From GCA-002708315 sp964460905 (lineage in GTDB: Bacteria > Bacteroidota > Bacteroidia > Bacteroidales > F082): DNA of 64,000 nucleotides. The DNA lies in assembly GCA_964460905.1 (NCBI GenBank), contig CAYWRM010000013.1:1-64000 (forward strand), given 5' to 3'. Below, piece after piece: positions 35,581 to 44,674 of the stretch (the first letter of the stretch is position 1; each line of letters begins with the position of its first letter). The position numbers and the translations under genes are program-made. The notes below the pieces were generated by a model, which made no database searches, was not told the origin of the DNA, and saw only the letters and a list, made by a program, of their open reading frames with translations.

Positions 35581-36738
35581 ATGAATAATTTTGAAGGCAA
35601 AATAACCACCAAGTTACCACAAACCGGCACATCAATATTTGCTGTTATGTCAGGACTTGCCAATGAGTATAAAGCAGTTAACCTAAGCCAGGGTTTTCCA
35701 GACTTTCCGATATCGGCAGAACTTATTGAACTGGTAAACTATTATATGTTAAAAGGATATAACCAGTATGCTCCAATGCCTGGAGTTGAATCCTTGCGTA
35801 AAACTTTGTCTCAAATGTTCAAAAAAAATCATGACGCCAATTACAACGCTGACAAAGAAATAACCATAACTGCCGGAGCAACACAAGCTATTTTTACAGC
35901 AATCTCTGCATTTATTACAAAAGATGATGAAGTTATTATTTTAGAACCGGCTTATGACTGTTATGCTCCTTCTGTTACGGTTAATGGGGGATTAGTAAAA
36001 TATTCGCAATTACAGTTTCCTGATTACAGCATTAATTGGGATGAACTGCCGCGGTTGATCTCAAGCAATACAAAAATGATAATTATCAATTCTCCTCATA
36101 ATCCAACAGGGAGTATAATTAGCGAAGATGATATGCTTAGACTTGAAAGGCTTATCAGAGGTAGAGATATTATCGTATTAAGTGATGAAGTTTATGAACA
36201 TTTAATTTTTGATGGTTATCAGCACCAGAGTGCTGCACGTTTTCCTGAGTTAGCCTCAAAGAGTATAGTTGTTGGTTCATTTGGTAAAACTTTTCACACT
36301 ACAGGTTGGAAAACGGGTTTTGTGCTAGCTCCTGAAAATATTATGGCAGAGTTCCGAAAAGTCCATCAATTTGTTGTTTTTGCTGTTAATACTCCAATTC
36401 AATATGCTGTTGCAGAATATTTAAAAAATCCGGATAATTATACTACCCTAAGTAGTTTTTATCAGAAAAAACGAGACTATTTTCTGTCAACAATTGCTGG
36501 ATCAAAGTTTAAACCTCTTATAAATCATGGTACATATTTTCAATTGCTAGATTATAGCAATATCTCTGATGAACCTGAGATGGATATGGCGGTGAGAATG
36601 GTTAAAGAATTTGGTATAGCAGCTGTACCGGTAAGTTCTTTTTACAGAACCAAAGAAAATAATCATACGCTTCGTTTCTGTTTTGCAAAAAAAGAATCTA
36701 CCCTTAAAAATGCTGGAGAAATATTATGCAAGATTTAA
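35581..36738 (+). CDS. Methionine/glutamine-type aminotransferase (YbdL family)
   Basis: PLP-dependent class I/II aminotransferase, most like YbdL, which transaminates methionine and related 2-oxo acids. The N-terminus (SIFAVMSGLANEYKAVNLSQ with GFPDFPISAELIELV) is characteristic. Other blocks are ITITAGATQAIFTAI, NSPHNPTGSII (phosphate/PLP Asn), LSDEVYEHLIF (the Asp and Tyr ligands of PLP) and the Schiff-base Lys in VGSFGKTFHTTGWKTGF. 385 residues is standard. The 3' end overlaps the following nitrilase-family gene by 13 bases, so the two are translationally coupled. This pairing points to the methionine-salvage step that transfers an amino group from glutamine to 4-methylthio-2-oxobutyrate. 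Confidence 0.92.
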   Translation: MNNFEGKITTKLPQTGTSIFAVMSGLANEYKAVNLSQGFPDFPISAELIELVNYYMLKGYNQYAPMPGVESLRKTLSQMFKKNHDANYNADKEITITAGATQAIFTAISAFITKDDEVIILEPAYDCYAPSVTVNGGLVKYSQLQFPDYSINWDELPRLISSNTKMIIINSPHNPTGSIISEDDMLRLERLIRGRDIIVLSDEVYEHLIFDGYQHQSAARFPELASKSIVVGSFGKTFHTTGWKTGFVLAPENIMAEFRKVHQFVVFAVNTPIQYAVAEYLKNPDNYTTLSSFYQKKRDYFLSTIAGSKFKPLINHGTYFQLLDYSNISDEPEMDMAVRMVKEFGIAAVPVSSFYRTKENNHTLRFCFAKKESTLKNAGEILCKI

Positions 36739-37520
36739 AAATACTGGCATTACAAACTAATTTATTTTGGGAAGATCCCAAAGCGAACCTAACTAAATTT
36801 GAAAAACAAATTGGTGATAATTTTGATTCACACCACTTAATAATATTACCTGAAACTTTTACTACTGGTTTTCCGGTTGATCCTTACAAATACTGGGAAG
36901 ATTTTAACGGACTTACCATCAATTGGATGCGCAAAATATCGCATAGATATAATGCAATTATCACAGGAACTTTGTTGATAAAGAACAATAATAGTTATGC
37001 CAATACTCTTATTTGGATGTTACCTGATGTTAGTTTTAAAAGCTACAAAAAACGTCATGTTTTCTCAATGGGAGGCGAACATGAAAAGATAACCGCCGGT
37101 AGCGAAAAGCTTATTGTAAATTTCATGGGATGGAAAATAAGACCAATGATTTGTTATGATTTACGGTTTCCGGTATGGAGCAAAAACCACTATGATGATG
37201 ATGCAGGATTTGAATACGACATAGCAATTTATGTGGCTAACTGGCCTGCTGTTCGTAGCTATCCATGGAAAACACTACTTCTGGCACGTGCCATTGAAAA
37301 TCAGGCATATGTTATTGGTTTAAATCGCGTTGGCACAGATGGTCCGGGTAATAGCTATAGTGGCGATTCTATGATTATTGACCCTAAAGGCACTGTTTTA
37401 AAACAAGGAAAAAGTTATGAAGATGAAACTCTTTCATGTACATTATCCTATAATTACCTAAACGAATTCAGAAAAAAATTTAATGTGGGACCTGATTGGG
37501 ATAAATTTACTATCGAATAA
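36726..37520 (+). CDS. Omega-amidase / YafV-type nitrilase-family hydrolase
   Basis: Hydrolyses alpha-ketoglutaramate (the glutamine-derived product of glutamine transaminases) to 2-oxoglutarate. The nitrilase triad is visible: Glu in LPETFTTGF, Lys in YKKRHVFSMGGE and Cys in MICYDLRFPVWS. The 264-residue length fits YafV rather than longer nitrilases. Its ATG lies inside the last codons of the aminotransferase gene. The pair matches the established coupling of a Gln-aminotransferase to an omega-amidase, which pulls the transamination forward. Strong family call; the actual substrate is inferred from the context. Confidence 0.92.
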   Translation: MQDLKILALQTNLFWEDPKANLTKFEKQIGDNFDSHHLIILPETFTTGFPVDPYKYWEDFNGLTINWMRKISHRYNAIITGTLLIKNNNSYANTLIWMLPDVSFKSYKKRHVFSMGGEHEKITAGSEKLIVNFMGWKIRPMICYDLRFPVWSKNHYDDDAGFEYDIAIYVANWPAVRSYPWKTLLLARAIENQAYVIGLNRVGTDGPGNSYSGDSMIIDPKGTVLKQGKSYEDETLSCTLSYNYLNEFRKKFNVGPDWDKFTIE

Positions 37521-37585
37521 TAGTAAAATATAGAATATGTGAGCTTAACCCTTACAGTACCTGCGAACTCTGAAAGATCAAAAGC

Positions 37586-39406
37586 TTAACTAAAAGCCTG
37601 TAATTGTTGTAATTTACTATATACTCCATCCAACGATATGAGTTCGCCATGAGTTCCTCTTTCAACAATTTCCCCTTTTTTAAGCACAATTATCTCATCA
37701 GCATGTTGTATTGTTGACAGTCGGTGAGCAATAACTACTGTTGTACGATCTTTCATAACATTGAACAATGCTTTTTGAACCAGCTTCTCCGACTCAGTAT
37801 CCAGTGAAGATGTAGCTTCATCGAGTATTAAAATTGGCGGGTTCGCAAGTACTGCTCTGGCAATACTCAAACGTTGTCTTTGACCTCCCGATAACTTCAT
37901 TCCTCTATCGCCAATATTTGTTTGATATCCTTTTTCTGTATCAATTATAAATTCATGTGCGTTTGCAACTTTCGCAGCAGCAATAACATCTTTTTCAAGT
38001 ACATTTTCCTCACTAAAAGCAATATTATTGAATATAGTGTCATTAAATAAAATGCTCTCTTGTGAAACAATCCCCATCAATCCTCTAGTATCGTTAATTT
38101 TTAAATCAACAATATTTTTACCATCGATAAGAAGTTCGCCTTTGTCAACATCATAAAATCTTGGTAATAAATCAGCCATTGTCGACTTGCCACCACCTGA
38201 TTCGCCAACAAGTGCAATTACTTTTCCTTTTTCAATCTTCAAATCAATATTTTTAAGCACATATTCATTTTCATACTTAAAGCTCACTTTTTTGTATTCA
38301 ATACATTTTTCAAAGGATTTTATTGATAATGCGTCAGGCCTTTCCTCTATAACCTCTTCAGCATCAAGAACTTCAAAAATACGTTCTGCAGAAGCTATTC
38401 CCTTTTGTATGCTGTAAAAACCTTGAGCAAAAGTTTTTGCCGGTGGTATAATTTGTGAAAAAACTACTATATATGTTATGAAATCGGCTGCTTGAATTGT
38501 AGGCGTATCAGACAACACCATTTTTCCGCCAAACCAAAGTACAATAACAATTACAACTGACGATAAAAATTCACTGAGAGGTGATGATAGGTCTCTACGA
38601 CGATATATCCATATGAGCAATTTTGAATAATCATTATTTGCCCATTTGAATTTTTTGTCAGAATAATCAATGGCATTAAAAGCTTTTATAATTCTTAAGC
38701 CCGATATTGATTCTTCAATGGTTGACAGTAAACCTGCAAACTTTGTCATTCCAATTTTAGATTGTTTACGCAAACTTCTGCCTATCCTGCCAATTATAAA
38801 ACCGGTAACTGGCAGTATTACAAGCACGAATATAGTTAACTGTGGACTCATACTAACCATAAAAGCGAAATACGCAATTATTGTAATAGGGTCACGAATT
38901 ATCATCTCAAGATAATTCATAATCGAAAATTCAACCTCCTGGACATCAGTAGTAACACGCGCAATAATATCTCCCTTTTTGTGCCTTGTAAAAAATGAAA
39001 GGGGAAGAATTAAAAGTTTGGTATAAATATCATTTCTTATTCCTTTAATAGCACCAATACGTACATTAGCCATGTAGTACATTGCAAAAAATCTAGCAAA
39101 ATTTCTTAAAAAGAAAGAAATTAATAATACAATACAAATATAAACCAGAGCCTGTATTTTACCATTTGATGATATCACCTCACTTATCTGGTAATTAAGG
39201 TATTCTAATAATGATTTTGTGTTAAATGCAAGCTCAGGTTTGTCAGTAACCAAATCATCAATACCAAATAGCAGATTTAAAAATGGTATAAGCAATGCAA
39301 ATGAAAAAAGAGAAAAAACGATGGTAAGCAGATTAAAAATTACATTTAATCCGGCATAACCATAATATGGTTTTATGTAAGCAAGTACCCTATAAAATTT
39401 CTTCAT
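37586..39406 (-). CDS. MsbA-like ABC exporter (fused permease-ATPase)
   Basis: A half-transporter of 606 residues with six membrane segments (about 15-310) followed by a nucleotide-binding domain (about 365-600). The NBD has Walker A (GESGGGKST), Q-loop (GIVSQES), signature LSGGQRQRL, Walker B (ILILDEATSSLD) and the H-loop (IAHRLST). The sequence most resembles the MsbA/lipid-A flippase-like exporters, but drug or peptide export is not excluded. Convergent with the aminotransferase/amidase operon. Start is the first Met (MKKFYRVLAYIKPYYG), typical of the family. Confidence 0.93.
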   Translation of the reverse strand: MKKFYRVLAYIKPYYGYAGLNVIFNLLTIVFSLFSFALLIPFLNLLFGIDDLVTDKPELAFNTKSLLEYLNYQISEVISSNGKIQALVYICIVLLISFFLRNFARFFAMYYMANVRIGAIKGIRNDIYTKLLILPLSFFTRHKKGDIIARVTTDVQEVEFSIMNYLEMIIRDPITIIAYFAFMVSMSPQLTIFVLVILPVTGFIIGRIGRSLRKQSKIGMTKFAGLLSTIEESISGLRIIKAFNAIDYSDKKFKWANNDYSKLLIWIYRRRDLSSPLSEFLSSVVIVIVLWFGGKMVLSDTPTIQAADFITYIVVFSQIIPPAKTFAQGFYSIQKGIASAERIFEVLDAEEVIEERPDALSIKSFEKCIEYKKVSFKYENEYVLKNIDLKIEKGKVIALVGESGGGKSTMADLLPRFYDVDKGELLIDGKNIVDLKINDTRGLMGIVSQESILFNDTIFNNIAFSEENVLEKDVIAAAKVANAHEFIIDTEKGYQTNIGDRGMKLSGGQRQRLSIARAVLANPPILILDEATSSLDTESEKLVQKALFNVMKDRTTVVIAHRLSTIQHADEIIVLKKGEIVERGTHGELISLDGVYSKLQQLQAFS

Positions 39407-39560
39407 TATACTCCTATGAAAATATTAAAACGCAGATGCAAATATACACAGAGTATGTTAATAATATTATTTGAATGAATTTGCATTATTGGCAAACTAC
39501 TTTTCATGGATAAATTCAACAAATAATTGTACTTTTACCAGCTATAAATCCAAATAAAAA

Positions 39561-40085
39561 ATGAAAAAAATAGTGCTACTATATTGGGGCAAAGGCGGAA
39601 ACGTTGAAAAAGCAGCCCAGAAGGTTTATAACATGTTTGACAAAGAAATAATTGACATGTTTGATGTTGTTAGTTTTGACATTAATACAATTAATAATTA
39701 TGAATTAATGGTACTCGGACATTCAACTATTGGTGCTGAAGACTGGTTAGATGCAAAACCAGACAATGAATGGAACAGATTCTTCAGAAAACTTGAAGAC
39801 AAAGATAAAATTAATGTTTTGGCAACATCATTTGGCCTTGGTGATCAAATATTATATCCCGATCATTTTGTAGATGGACTTGGTATTTACAAAGATGAAA
39901 TGGATAAATTAAATCTTAAAACTATTGGGCATTGGCCATCTTTTGGCTATAAATTTACCGATTCTGATGGGGAAAAAGATGGTTTCTTTTTTGGTTTAGC
40001 TCTTGACATTGATAATGAACCCGAACTTTCTGATGAAAGAATTAAAGATTGGACTAATGAAATTAAAAAAGAAATAGGAATTTAA
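39561..40085 (+). CDS. Flavodoxin-like protein
   Basis: A 174-residue long-chain-flavodoxin-type FMN electron carrier. The phosphate loop region is YWGKGGNVEKAA, which keeps the glycine spacing but lacks the usual S/T-x-T-G-x-T, so FMN phosphate binding may differ. Later blocks follow the fold: LMVLGHSTIGAEDWLD (50s loop), NVLATSFGLGDQILYPDHFVDG (90s loop with Tyr) and IGHWPSFGYKFTDSDG. No electron donor or acceptor is linked. A strong hairpin terminator follows. The atypical P-loop is a caveat on FMN use. Confidence 0.85.
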   Translation: MKKIVLLYWGKGGNVEKAAQKVYNMFDKEIIDMFDVVSFDINTINNYELMVLGHSTIGAEDWLDAKPDNEWNRFFRKLEDKDKINVLATSFGLGDQILYPDHFVDGLGIYKDEMDKLNLKTIGHWPSFGYKFTDSDGEKDGFFFGLALDIDNEPELSDERIKDWTNEIKKEIGI

Positions 40086-40104
40086 AATATACTTAAATAA
40101 CGAT

Positions 40105-40152
40105 TAAACCCGTTTTGCCATACATTGAAATATTTGCATTACGGGTTTTTCT
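40105..40152 (+). terminator. Rho-independent terminator of the flavodoxin gene
   Basis: AAACCCGT (40105-40112) pairs with ACGGGTTT (40141-40148), the latter followed by TTTC. The loop is about 28 nt, longer than ideal but with a partly paired interior. Confidence 0.6.
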
Positions 40153-40178
40153 TTTCTATAATTTTAACACAAGCAACT

Positions 40179-40341
40179 AATACCAAATATACCCCATAAT
40201 GTCGCATATAAATTGGTCCTTTTTCCCATATTCTTCAGCTAAAAATATTTCCGTAGCTATGGCTATGCAAAGATTTTTAACTTAGTATATAAAAAAAATC
40301 ACTCAATTTCTTATGCGTCATTATGAAATATAGTTGATATA
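40179..40341. repeat. Palindromic element B (MITE-like, about 163 bp)
   Basis: The outer arms AATACCAAATATACCCCATA and the complement of TATGAAATATAGTTGATAT pair over about 37 bases with a few mismatches, including GCATA/TATGC. The core CCGTAGCTATGGCTATGCAA at 40251-40270 is identical to element A's. Lies in the otherwise empty gap between the flavodoxin and MltD genes (40086-40459). Confidence 0.75.
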
Positions 40342-40426
40342 ACTAACTTGTTAATGTTCAATAATAATATCACCACAATAAATATAACAACTATTTTACA
40401 TATACTTTTGTAATCTTTTACGTTTA

Positions 40427-40434
40427 TAGTTTTG
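40427..40434 (+). promoter_or_regulatory. Putative -7 box of the MltD-like gene
   Basis: TAGTTTTG fits TAnnTTTG, 25 bases before the ATG at 40460; a TTTG at 40407-40410 is 16 bases upstream, a little short for the -33 position. Confidence 0.4.
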
Positions 40435-40459
40435 TTACTTTTTTAAATTAGAATACAAT

Positions 40460-42229
40460 ATGACTTTTTTCAAAATTACTATTACTACTGCTGTTATACT
40501 AATAGCTTATATTAACCTTTATGCCCAACAAAACCAAGATACAATAACTATACATAAAACTGATACAGTTAGTATTATTACTGACTCAATTGCTATAATT
40601 ATTGAAGATGAATCTATTAAAGAATTGTCAGCAACTAGTATAAACATAGATACCACAGGTGAGTTTAGCTTGTTAATTAAAGATTCACAAGTTCTTACCA
40701 CTCTCGACAAACTTCTTTACGAAAAGTTTTACAAAAAAAACTTTTTTTATATTGACACAACCGGAAAAGGTAAACTGCATTTTACTGTTAACGAAATACC
40801 TGCTTATCCAGACTCAGTATATGCTCAACGAATTGAAGCCTTAAATATTGAAACTCCAATTGAGCTTACTTATAATAAAGAAGTTAAAAGCTTTATAAAC
40901 CTTTACGCTGTAAAAAAGAAAGACTTGACAGCTAGAATGCTTGGCCTTGCTGAGATATATTTTCCATTATTTGAAGAAACGCTGGATAAATATGATATGC
41001 CATTAGAAATTAAGTATCTCGCAATTGTTGAATCAGCATTAAATCCGTCAGCCGGATCACACGCAGGAGCCAAAGGGCTTTGGCAGTTTATGTATGGTAC
41101 CGGTAAAGTATACGGACTAAAAGTAACATCATTAGTTGATGACCGTTTCGATCCATATAAATCAACAATAGCCGCATGCGAACATCTAACAGATCTATAC
41201 GATATTTATAACGATTGGTCGTTGGCACTGGCTGCATATAATTCAGGAGCAGGGAATGTAAACAGAGCAATTCGTCGTGCAGGAGGAACAAAAAATTATT
41301 GGGCTGTTTGGCCATTTCTCCCAAGAGAAACCAGAGGCTATGTTCCGGCTTTTATAGCTGTTAGCTATATAATGAATTATGCTCCCGAACATAATATTTA
41401 CCCAATGCGTCCCAGCATGTTTTATTATGATATTGACACAGTTACAATTAACGACATACTTGCTTTCGACCAGCTAAATGAAATGCTTGGCATACCTATG
41501 GATGAGCTAAAATTCATGAATCCTCAGTTCAAAAAAAATATTATTCCAGCTTCTATTGGTAAAAAATACACCATAAGAATACCACGCGCTTATGTTGCCG
41601 ATTTTCTAAATAACGAACAACAATTATATGCTTATAAAACCAAAAGTGGCATCGAACGCGATAAATTACTTGCAGAAGTAAAAAAAGCTAAAAATCGTAA
41701 TATTCACATTGTTAGAAGTGGTGAAAGCCTCGGGCTTATAGCAAAAAGAAATAGGGTTTACGTTAGTCAGATAAAAAGATGGAACAACTTAAGAAGTAAT
41801 ACAATTTATCCTGGTCAAAAGCTTGTATTATTTGGTTCAGGAAGTAATAATTACTACCAAAAATCAAAAACCCCGGTAATGCGTTCATCCAAAAAATCGA
41901 GTCATATTGTTAAAAATGGAGAAAACTTAGGGCTAATAGCAAAAAAATATCAATGTACTGTAACCGACCTTAAAGAATGGAACAACCTTGGTAGTTCAAA
42001 AATATTCCCAAAACAAAAACTTATTGTTTACAAACCATCACAAAAATCTGACAGTTCAGTAAAAGAGGGTAAATACCTATATCATGTTGTTCGTAAAGGA
42101 GATACACTATGGGATATTGCCAAAGAATATGATGGAGTTACTGTTGACAAAATAAAATCTCTAAATAACTTTAGAAATAGTAACCGTCTTACCCCCGGAC
42201 AAAAAATTAAAATTGCAGCAATAAGCTAA
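40460..42229 (+). CDS. MltD-like membrane-associated lytic transglycosylase with three LysM domains
   Basis: Cleaves the MurNAc-GlcNAc bond of peptidoglycan. Signal peptide at 1-22 (ending LYAQ). A low-complexity Ser/Thr/Ile linker (23-85) leads to the SLT domain (about 160-320): catalytic Glu in IVESALNPSAGSHAG, then GLWQFMYGTG and LAAYNSGAGNVNRAI. Three LysM modules follow at about 415-460, 482-527 and 541-587, each with HIV/HVV...GE..G/W.IA and IYPGQKL-type ends. Family length (about 590) is normal. It precedes the DUF4837 lipoprotein with a small hairpin between. Confidence 0.95.
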   Translation: MTFFKITITTAVILIAYINLYAQQNQDTITIHKTDTVSIITDSIAIIIEDESIKELSATSINIDTTGEFSLLIKDSQVLTTLDKLLYEKFYKKNFFYIDTTGKGKLHFTVNEIPAYPDSVYAQRIEALNIETPIELTYNKEVKSFINLYAVKKKDLTARMLGLAEIYFPLFEETLDKYDMPLEIKYLAIVESALNPSAGSHAGAKGLWQFMYGTGKVYGLKVTSLVDDRFDPYKSTIAACEHLTDLYDIYNDWSLALAAYNSGAGNVNRAIRRAGGTKNYWAVWPFLPRETRGYVPAFIAVSYIMNYAPEHNIYPMRPSMFYYDIDTVTINDILAFDQLNEMLGIPMDELKFMNPQFKKNIIPASIGKKYTIRIPRAYVADFLNNEQQLYAYKTKSGIERDKLLAEVKKAKNRNIHIVRSGESLGLIAKRNRVYVSQIKRWNNLRSNTIYPGQKLVLFGSGSNNYYQKSKTPVMRSSKKSSHIVKNGENLGLIAKKYQCTVTDLKEWNNLGSSKIFPKQKLIVYKPSQKSDSSVKEGKYLYHVVRKGDTLWDIAKEYDGVTVDKIKSLNNFRNSNRLTPGQKIKIAAIS

Positions 42230-42263
42230 TTGCAATATTTTTCTCCTAAATTAGTTATAATAG

Positions 42264-42279
42264 TGAGCAATTATGCTCA
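42264..42279 (+). terminator. Weak hairpin after the MltD-like gene
   Basis: TGAGCA-ATTA-TGCTCA, a 6-bp perfect stem with tetraloop, followed by TTT then A residues. The stem is short, so termination is doubtful; TGAGCATTTTT recurs at 42313-42323. Confidence 0.3.
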
Positions 42280-42340
42280 TTTAAAAAATATGCATTATCA
42301 ATTATTATTTGATGAGCATTTTTAATTGTAATTGAATTTA

Positions 42341-43354
42341 ATGAAAATGAAAACATTCAAAAAACTAACTTTTATTGCGCTAGTATCTGCAATAGCATTA
42401 ATGTCATCATGTGATAGTAACACTAATCGCTCTAATTTGCCACGATCAATTGGCAATACTTCAGAAGTATTAATTGTGTTGCAAAATGAACAACAGTGGG
42501 ATAATTTAGTCGGGCAATCCATAAAAATGTCACTAGGGAAAGAGCAATACGGATTGTCACAATCTGAACCTGTTTTCGATTTAGCTCATATAACAGTAAA
42601 CAACTTTTCGGATATGTTTAAAAAGCACAGAAATATCCTTATTGTTAATATTGATAAAAATGCAACATCAACAAAAGTTGAAAAATTTGAAGATAAGTGG
42701 TCTGCTCCACAGAAAATAATTAGAGTTATTTCACCATCTGCCTCAACATTTTCAAATGACTTTCCATCATTTGCCGAAGGCATTATTTACGATTTTAATG
42801 AAGCTGAGAGAAGCAGAATTTTGTCGGTATTCAGACCTAGTTCAAAAAACGACGTGCTTAAAAAAGTGAGAAAAGCATTTAACCTTGATATTATAGTTCC
42901 GCAAGGTTTCTACGTTGCTAAAAGCGAAACCGGTTTTATGTGGATAAGAAAAGAAGTTACCGATTATAGTCAGGGAATAGTGATTATTTCAGAACCTTAT
43001 GAAGATGAAAAACAATTTTCGTCAGCAAGTATCGTTGCCCGTACTAACCGCGACTTAGAGCAATATATTCCGGGAGAATCGGAAGGAACTTACATGACCA
43101 TTGACAGCAAATTTGTTCCTCCGGTAATTAAACAAATTGAAGATTTTACATCTGAATATACTATTGAAATGAGAGGTGTTTGGAATGTTGAACATGATTT
43201 TATGGGAGGCCCGTTTGTAAGCTATACTTTTGTTGATCCAGTTAATAACCAAATTCTTACAATATATGGTTATGTCTATCATCCAAACAAGAAAAAACGT
43301 AATCTGCTTCGTCAAATAGAAGCAATTATTTATTCCGTTAAATTCAGAAATTAG
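42341..43354 (+). CDS. DUF4837 family lipoprotein
   Basis: Envelope lipoprotein of a family restricted largely to Bacteroidota with no known function. I place the start at the ATG of 42341 rather than the TTG nine bases upstream. Lipobox Cys at about residue 24 (LMSSCDSN). The sequence shows the family's layout: NTSEVLIVLQNEQQWDNLVG, SQSEPVFDLAHITVN, FMWIRKEVTDYSQGIVI and the highly typical MRGVWNVEHDFMGGPFVSY, YGYVYHPNKKKRNLLRQIEA. Total about 337 residues, normal. Next to cell wall-associated genes (MltD), which suggests an envelope role. Confidence 0.93.
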   Translation: MKMKTFKKLTFIALVSAIALMSSCDSNTNRSNLPRSIGNTSEVLIVLQNEQQWDNLVGQSIKMSLGKEQYGLSQSEPVFDLAHITVNNFSDMFKKHRNILIVNIDKNATSTKVEKFEDKWSAPQKIIRVISPSASTFSNDFPSFAEGIIYDFNEAERSRILSVFRPSSKNDVLKKVRKAFNLDIIVPQGFYVAKSETGFMWIRKEVTDYSQGIVIISEPYEDEKQFSSASIVARTNRDLEQYIPGESEGTYMTIDSKFVPPVIKQIEDFTSEYTIEMRGVWNVEHDFMGGPFVSYTFVDPVNNQILTIYGYVYHPNKKKRNLLRQIEAIIYSVKFRN

Positions 43355-43467
43355 TAACATCTGTGAATATATGACCATTTTCAAAAATGACTCTAAGAAA
43401 GTGTCGTTAACTACATATTTTGTAATTATTTAACACACTATGTAATAAAGCAGTACACTTTTATTAT

Positions 43468-43475
43468 TAATTTTG
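43468..43475 (+). promoter_or_regulatory. Putative -7 box of the acidic protein gene
   Basis: TAATTTTG, eight bases before the ATG at 43484; a transcript from here would have a very short leader. No -33 box at the right distance. Confidence 0.35.
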
Positions 43476-43483
43476 CAATTACT

Positions 43484-43894
43484 ATGGAAGATGAAAAATT
43501 CAAACATGATCTGGATGAACTATTCAGGCTGTTTAAAAAACTTGTTGAAACAAAATCACTAGATGATGTTCCCGGAGTTGATAGTATGATGCTAAAGCAA
43601 TTTCAGTTCTTTTTTACCAACTACGAAACAATGAAAGACCAAATAGGTAGTCAGCTACAAGGACAATTTGGTGAACCGGTTAAGCAAATGGTAAGTGATT
43701 TAGTAAAGCAACTTAAGGAACAAGTTGGCGAAGAACAATTTGATGATGTTGAACAAATTGAAGATAAAGAGCCTGAGTTAAAAATAGTTAGCAACAACCC
43801 ATCAGTTGAGGAAATTGACCAATTGCTTAAAAACCCAAATCTAACAGAAGATCAAATTAATGAGCTGCTTGACAAAAGGGCAAATTTAATATAG
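43484..43894 (+). CDS. Acidic cytoplasmic protein of unknown function
   Basis: A 136-residue soluble protein with no signal peptide and many Asp/Glu. The first half is helical with KHDLDELFRLFKKLVETKS, then FFFTNYETMKDQIGSQLQGQ; the acidic middle (EQFDDVEQIEDKEPEL) is followed by a C-terminal segment with a repeated motif: EEIDQLLKNPNLTEDQINELL, a DQLL/NELL pair. No family is recognised. It sits between the DUF4837 lipoprotein and a TlpA-like thioredoxin gene. Coding is likely because codon use and start fit neighbours. Confidence 0.7.
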   Translation: MEDEKFKHDLDELFRLFKKLVETKSLDDVPGVDSMMLKQFQFFFTNYETMKDQIGSQLQGQFGEPVKQMVSDLVKQLKEQVGEEQFDDVEQIEDKEPELKIVSNNPSVEEIDQLLKNPNLTEDQINELLDKRANLI

Positions 43895-43977
43895 CAGAAA
43901 AAATTGTGCAATTACAATAGTAGTGATGTTATATAAATACGTACTATAATATACTATCTAACAAAAAAATTATAATA

Positions 43978-44586
43978 TTGTCAAGAATAAATATTAAAAA
44001 ATACTTTAGCAACTATAAAAAGAAAAAGTGGTACAGTATTCTTTCTGATGCCGTATTTGTTATTATAATTGTTTTACTAATTATTCCTGCAACAAGAACC
44101 GATGTGGCTTCTTTTTTTATCAGGCTTACTTCTTTTCCGCCATCTACTTTAAATAATGATGAACAATTTAGCATTAACGATCAAACAAAAGCATGGCAAA
44201 TTAATGATATGGAAGGTAATCAAGTTTCATTTGGTTCATTAAATAATAAGCCTGTGTTTATTAACTTTTGGGCTACATGGTGTCCCCCATGCGTCGCCGA
44301 ACTTCCCGGAATTGCTGACCTTTATGAAAAATACCATGACGAAGTTAATTTTGTAATCGTGAGTAATGAAAGTAGTGCCAAGGTTATGACTTTTGCAAAA
44401 AACAAAAACCTTAATCACATACCATTCTTTCAAAACACATCGGTACCTTCCGATTTTAGTAGTCAAAGTATACCTACAACATTCATTATTAATAAAGATG
44501 GGGTTGTTGTTGTAAGTAAAAAAGGAGCCGCAAGATGGAATTCAGATAAGATTGAGGGTGTAATTGAAGAATTAATATCAAATTAG
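43978..44586 (+). CDS. TlpA/ResA-like membrane-anchored thioredoxin
   Basis: Thiol-disulfide oxidoreductase anchored by one N-terminal membrane helix (about 25-43) with the redox domain outside. Active site NFWATWCPPCVAELPG (WCPPC) is intact; the cis-Pro loop is in QSIPTTFIINKDG. Length 202. No ATG exists in frame near the N-terminus: the only sensible start is the TTG at 43978, since an in-frame stop lies upstream at 43924-43926 and the next Met is at residue 77, inside the fold. Likely roles are cytochrome c maturation or cell-wall thiol redox. Not in an operon with ccm genes. Confidence 0.92.
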   Translation: MSRINIKKYFSNYKKKKWYSILSDAVFVIIIVLLIIPATRTDVASFFIRLTSFPPSTLNNDEQFSINDQTKAWQINDMEGNQVSFGSLNNKPVFINFWATWCPPCVAELPGIADLYEKYHDEVNFVIVSNESSAKVMTFAKNKNLNHIPFFQNTSVPSDFSSQSIPTTFIINKDGVVVVSKKGAARWNSDKIEGVIEELISN

Positions 44587-44646
44587 CAACAATCAAACAA
44601 TTGAACTATTGAACACTTGAACAATCGAACAATCGAACAGTTGAAT
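44587..44646. repeat. Short tandem AACAATYGAAC repeats
   Basis: Between the TlpA-like and barrel genes, the sequence CAATTGAAC/CAATCGAAC with a 9-10-base period recurs about six times with small changes (AATCAAACAATTGAACTATT, TTGAACAATCGAACAATCG). No gene. Confidence 0.7.
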
Positions 44647-44650
44647 TAAG

Positions 44651-44658
44651 TATATTTG
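44651..44658 (+). promoter_or_regulatory. Putative -7 box of the beta-barrel gene
   Basis: TATATTTG fits TAnnTTTG, 16 bases before the ATG at 44675. It begins right after the tandem repeats; no clear -33. Confidence 0.4.
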
Positions 44659-44674
44659 CAAAAAATTTAAATGC

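Noticed and set aside
44584..44646. Tandem CAATTGAAC repeats considered as a CRISPR array
   Set aside because: Units are 9-10 bases without spacers; no cas genes in the window.
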